Positions 60,564 to 64,000 of a stretch of 64,000 nucleotides of DNA are shown here, in pieces. The first letter of the stretch is position 1, and each line of letters begins with the position of its first letter. The stretch is from Anaerolineae bacterium (GTDB lineage: Bacteria; Chloroflexota; Anaerolineae; Aggregatilineales; Phototrophicaceae): assembly GCA_023382675.1 (NCBI GenBank), contig JAHDWN010000020.1, positions 50,535-114,534 on the forward strand, written 5' to 3'. The notes under the pieces were generated by a model. It did no database searches. It was not told the DNA's origin and worked only from the letters and a program-made list of their open reading frames with translations. The position numbers and the translations under genes are program-made.

Positions 60564-61703
60564 CTAGGCGAAGAGCTGCTGCAGCACAGCAAACTCGTTG
60601 AAGAGCGTCCATTCTTCAATGATCTTCCCCTGGCGAATGTGGTGCTGGCTGATGCCCCACATGTGGATTGGCTTGCCGGTCGGTTCGCCATAGATGCCCG
60701 GCCCGCGATGGGTGCCGGTGATGCTCCAGCGCACACTGGTCAGGTAGCCGTCCTGATCGTTGCCCATCCAGTAGATGTGATCGATTTGCATCGAGAGATC
60801 GGGGAACATCGCCATGATGGATAGGATGAACGAACGCAGCATTCCGACGCTGTAGAGTTCACGGTTGGTCGCGCCATGATAGCGCACGTCCGGCACGTAG
60901 TAGTCGTTCATTGTGCCCAGCAGCCGCCGGTTCCAGACATCATGAAAGGCGCGGCGCACAAAAACCTCAATATCGAATTCGCCCGATGCTGGCGAGGGCA
61001 GCACGGCGGGTTTTCCCTGGCCGGGCAGGCGAGTCGGCTCGCCAAAGCGCGGGTCTTTCAGGCCGCTCAAATCAATCATCGGCTTCATCTCACGGGCTTT
61101 CCGGAACAGATCAAAGCCAAGTTGAGTCATCAGCGCGGAATTGTTGTAAAGCACCCACTCCTCGTAGATTTCGTTCTCGACTGACAGGCAGTTGGCGATG
61201 CACCATACATGCACCTTCTTGCCTGTCGGCGCACCGTAACGGCTGAAACCGGTGTTGTGGCCCATGATGACGGTTCGATGTGACGTGTAAAAGCCGACCT
61301 GATCGTCTCCCGCCCACACGATTTCGTCCGCGTAAAGGCGAATGTCGGGGAAGGCGCTGATGGTCGTGATCGTGTCCGCGACGATTTTGTCGCGCCCATA
61401 TTGCAGGGCAAAGTCATCGTAGACTCGCGAATTGTGGCGATAGTAGTCGTAAATCAGGCCAATGTTGCCCTCTTCCCAGATTTTGTGCGTAATTCGCACG
61501 ATGTAGTCAATAATGTCGGTGTACTCTTCCTCGAAACCCGTCATGGATTGGCGGCGCTCACCCCTCGGATGGAGGAGAAAAGCATCAGTTCCGCCTCTGA
61601 CATAATTCGCCAGCGAGATTGAGTAGTCCTTCGGCATGTGCTGGCGAGTCAGCGCATTATTGGTCAAAGTAGCCAGCGATTTCTCAGTAGATTGTTTCGT
61701 CAT
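60564..61703 (-). CDS. Tandem NTF2/SnoaL-like domain protein, subfamily B copy 2
   Basis: RQHMPKDYSISLANYVRGGTDAFLLHPRGERRQSM and YTDIIDYIVRITHKIWEEGNIGLIYDYYRHNSRV; strongly similar to 56867-58003. Confidence 0.82.
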   Translation of the reverse strand: MTKQSTEKSLATLTNNALTRQHMPKDYSISLANYVRGGTDAFLLHPRGERRQSMTGFEEEYTDIIDYIVRITHKIWEEGNIGLIYDYYRHNSRVYDDFALQYGRDKIVADTITTISAFPDIRLYADEIVWAGDDQVGFYTSHRTVIMGHNTGFSRYGAPTGKKVHVWCIANCLSVENEIYEEWVLYNNSALMTQLGFDLFRKAREMKPMIDLSGLKDPRFGEPTRLPGQGKPAVLPSPASGEFDIEVFVRRAFHDVWNRRLLGTMNDYYVPDVRYHGATNRELYSVGMLRSFILSIMAMFPDLSMQIDHIYWMGNDQDGYLTSVRWSITGTHRGPGIYGEPTGKPIHMWGISQHHIRQGKIIEEWTLFNEFAVLQQLFA

Positions 61704-61766
61704 GTTCGCCTCCTTCAAGCGCCATCGTCAGGTGATTGACAAGCTGATCGTTCCGCGCTATGTTCG

Positions 61767-61780
61767 TGCATACGTATTCC
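61767..61780. promoter_or_regulatory. Putative LacI-family operator (site e) between divergent NTF2-like genes
   Basis: TGCATACGTATTCC. Confidence 0.6.
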
Positions 61781-61848
61781 TATAGTAACGCGAATTTCGC
61801 GCTCGCATCGAGATCCTGCGCCATGAAAGGCGGAGTTATCCAGGTTAA

Positions 61849-62856
61849 GTGATGGCCGATCGAGTCAGGTTTGTTCAAGATACGCTCAACGCCATCTGGA
61901 ATCAGAAGATGGTCGGTTCCATCTATGCGACGTTCGCATCGGGAGTCCGCGTGCATCGTTCCTGCCAGGACGATCTTTTCGGACAAGAGGCGCTGGTGGT
62001 CGATACGATTGAGCGCCTGGCCGCTTTTCCGGATCTGCGCCTGACCATCGACGACATCATCTGGCAGGGCAGCCAAGAACAGGGCTATCGCGTCTCAATC
62101 AGCATGAATTTCGCCGGGCACAACCTGGGCGTCAGCCGTTATGGGGCGGCGACGCAGCGCGAAATCGATCAGTCCGTCTTGCTGAGCGGGCGCATAGCCA
62201 ACGGGCGGTTCGAGGAACTCTGGATCGCCGAGGATGAGCGCTCGCTGGTGGAGCAGCTTGAGTACGATCTACTGGCGGCGATGCGCTCAATAGAAGCGAT
62301 GGAGGCCTTTCTTGGCCAGCCAGCCGCGCAGGACATGCCTGCCGCCATGGGCGAAATCCAACGCCTGGACAGAGGGCGATCATCCATGGACAGCCTGGCC
62401 GCGCCCCAGCTCGACAGCCCGGAAGCGGTGCGCGTGGTGCTGTCCTCGCTCTGGAATGAGCGCCAGATCGGGCTATGCGAACGCTTTTACAGCGATGACT
62501 TCGCCTGCCATTGGGCATCGAACCGGCAGCTAGAGGGGCGAGAAGCCTATCAGGCGGTCGTTCTGGCACACCTCGCCACCTTCCCGGATCTCACGTTTCA
62601 CATTGACGACATCATCGAACAGCAGCGCGACGATGGCTGGCACGTGGCGCTCAACTGGACGATGCTCGGCACGCACGCAGGGCCTGGCGCTTACGGGATT
62701 CCTTCCGGCAAGCGCGTTCAGATCGCGGGGATCAGCCAGTATGTGATCCGCGACCAGCGGATCGCAGCGGAACGCACGGAATGGAATGAATTTCGCCTGA
62801 TGCAGAAAATCATGGAGCGCCCCATCGAGCCGGAATCCGACGAAAATACTGATTAA
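61849..62856 (+). CDS. Tandem NTF2/SnoaL-like domain protein, divergent subfamily C
   Basis: Unit 1 FVQDTLNAIWNQKMVGSIYATFASGVRVHRS; unit 2 VVLSSLWNERQIGLCERFYSDDFACHWAS; lacks the N-terminal lead of the other copies. Confidence 0.8.
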   Translation: MMADRVRFVQDTLNAIWNQKMVGSIYATFASGVRVHRSCQDDLFGQEALVVDTIERLAAFPDLRLTIDDIIWQGSQEQGYRVSISMNFAGHNLGVSRYGAATQREIDQSVLLSGRIANGRFEELWIAEDERSLVEQLEYDLLAAMRSIEAMEAFLGQPAAQDMPAAMGEIQRLDRGRSSMDSLAAPQLDSPEAVRVVLSSLWNERQIGLCERFYSDDFACHWASNRQLEGREAYQAVVLAHLATFPDLTFHIDDIIEQQRDDGWHVALNWTMLGTHAGPGAYGIPSGKRVQIAGISQYVIRDQRIAAERTEWNEFRLMQKIMERPIEPESDENTD

Positions 62857-62880
62857 GTCCTGACCAGAACCCGATGCCTG

Positions 62881-63978
62881 TTGATAAGGAACCAACCCAT
62901 GGCCAAGGAACCGACACCCAAGCCGGTGACGACGATTGCGAACACCGACATCAGCAAACTCATGAATCCCGGCACGGAGCTGCGCCAGCCGATGCAGGGC
63001 TTCGACCCCGATTACGTCGATATTGTCGATTACATCATCCGCTGCACGCACAAAATCTGGGAAGAAGGCGCTGCGGGCCTGGTTTACACACATTACTCGC
63101 ATCATGCCACCATCCATACCGCTGATGGCTTTGTTTATGGCCGGGAAGATTGGGTCACACATACGGTGCAGGCGCAGGCCGCCTTTCCAGATCGCAGGCC
63201 CATCGCGCATGATGTCATCTGGACAGGGAACGATCAGGATGGCTACTACACGTCGCATCTGGTGCGGAGCATGGGCACGAACACCGGCTACACCGAATAC
63301 GGCCCACCCACCGGACGGCGCATCGCGCGCTGGGGCATGGCGAATTGCCTGGTCAAGGAAAACTTTATCGTCGCCGAATGGGTCATGGCAGACCAGATGG
63401 CCGTCATTATGCAGATGGGCTATGATCCCTACGCGCTGGCCCGCGAGCTGGCCCAGCAACCCCCGCCTCCCGGCGCACGCAAAGAAAGCTATGGCGAAAT
63501 CGAACGCCTCCAGGGGCAGCTTCCACCGCCTGGGCTGGAAAGACTTCACGACACGCCAACCGACATAGAAGACCTCGTGCGCACCACCCTGCACGAACTC
63601 TGGAATCTGCGGCTGTTCAATCGTGTCCACGAACGCTACATCGAGAACTACACCTGCTTCACGGTGCCGAATCGCTATCTCTATGGGCGCAGCGAATATC
63701 GCACCTTCGTGACCTCGATGATTGCGGCATTTCCCGATGCGCGCCTGTTCATCGATCATCTCTGCTGGCTGGATGATGGCAGCCAGCGCTATCGGGTGGC
63801 CTGCCGCTGGAATCTGGTGGGCACGCATCTCGGCCCCAGCAAATACGGCAAACCCACCGGCAAGCGCGTTCGTATCCTAGGGACGAGCCACTTCCATATT
63901 CACGACGGTAAATTCGTACACGAGTACTGCATCTTCGACGAGTTTGCTCTGTTGAAACAGCTTTTTGCGCCGGGCTAG
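62881..63978 (+). CDS. Tandem NTF2/SnoaL-like domain protein, subfamily A copy 2
   Basis: TDISKLMNPGTELRQPMQGFDPDYVDIVDYIIRCTHKIWEEGAAGLVYTHYSHHATIH; ATG at 62881 or 62899. Confidence 0.82.
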   Translation: MIRNQPMAKEPTPKPVTTIANTDISKLMNPGTELRQPMQGFDPDYVDIVDYIIRCTHKIWEEGAAGLVYTHYSHHATIHTADGFVYGREDWVTHTVQAQAAFPDRRPIAHDVIWTGNDQDGYYTSHLVRSMGTNTGYTEYGPPTGRRIARWGMANCLVKENFIVAEWVMADQMAVIMQMGYDPYALARELAQQPPPPGARKESYGEIERLQGQLPPPGLERLHDTPTDIEDLVRTTLHELWNLRLFNRVHERYIENYTCFTVPNRYLYGRSEYRTFVTSMIAAFPDARLFIDHLCWLDDGSQRYRVACRWNLVGTHLGPSKYGKPTGKRVRILGTSHFHIHDGKFVHEYCIFDEFALLKQLFAPG

Positions 63979-64000
63979 GAAGCTTGAAAAGTTCAAATTG

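Noticed and set aside
62530-63828. 432-aa antisense ORF opposite the NTF2-like genes
   Set aside because: Spans two clearly coding plus-strand genes; no recognisable domain.

Overview
The window is 64 kb of GC-rich bacterial chromosome. Gene style suggests Chloroflexota, but that is only an inference. It is almost entirely protein-coding, with no tRNA, rRNA, CRISPR array or transposase that I could recognise. Left part (1-28.6 kb): a polyol/sugar locus with an RbsABC-type transporter, a berberine-type FAD oxidase, an OsmC protein, a 1663-aa soluble histidine kinase with about eight GAF-like units, a CehA/McbA-type PHP hydrolase divergent from an AfuA/Fe3+-type ABC transporter, and a second histidine kinase/response regulator pair. 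Right part (28.8-64 kb): what looks like one large catabolic regulon. A 13-gene minus-strand operon (28848-41372) carries all four components expected of a corrinoid O-demethylase/methyltransferase system: a UroD-family methyltransferase, a corrinoid protein, a DHPS-family methyl-THF methyltransferase and an ASKHA/2Fe-2S activator. It also carries MTHFR, a MetV-like protein, DUF1638, a FucI-like isomerase, a creatininase-family protein, an Ldh-family oxidoreductase and an HpcH/HpaI aldolase. A divergent operon and nearby units carry a short MetE-like protein, two HisD-family dehydrogenases, two LacI regulators, an SDR, an SMP-30 lactonase, a DUF1537 kinase, a class II aldolase, a CUT1 ABC transporter, a nitrilase and five paralogous tandem-domain NTF2/SnoaL-like proteins. 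A palindrome, TGMATACGTATKCA, recurs at six intergenic positions in front of these units and looks like a shared LacI-family operator. I propose this as a candidate undescribed regulon for catabolism of a methylated (methoxylated) polyol or acid sugar. The substrate and the role of the NTF2-like proteins are unknown.
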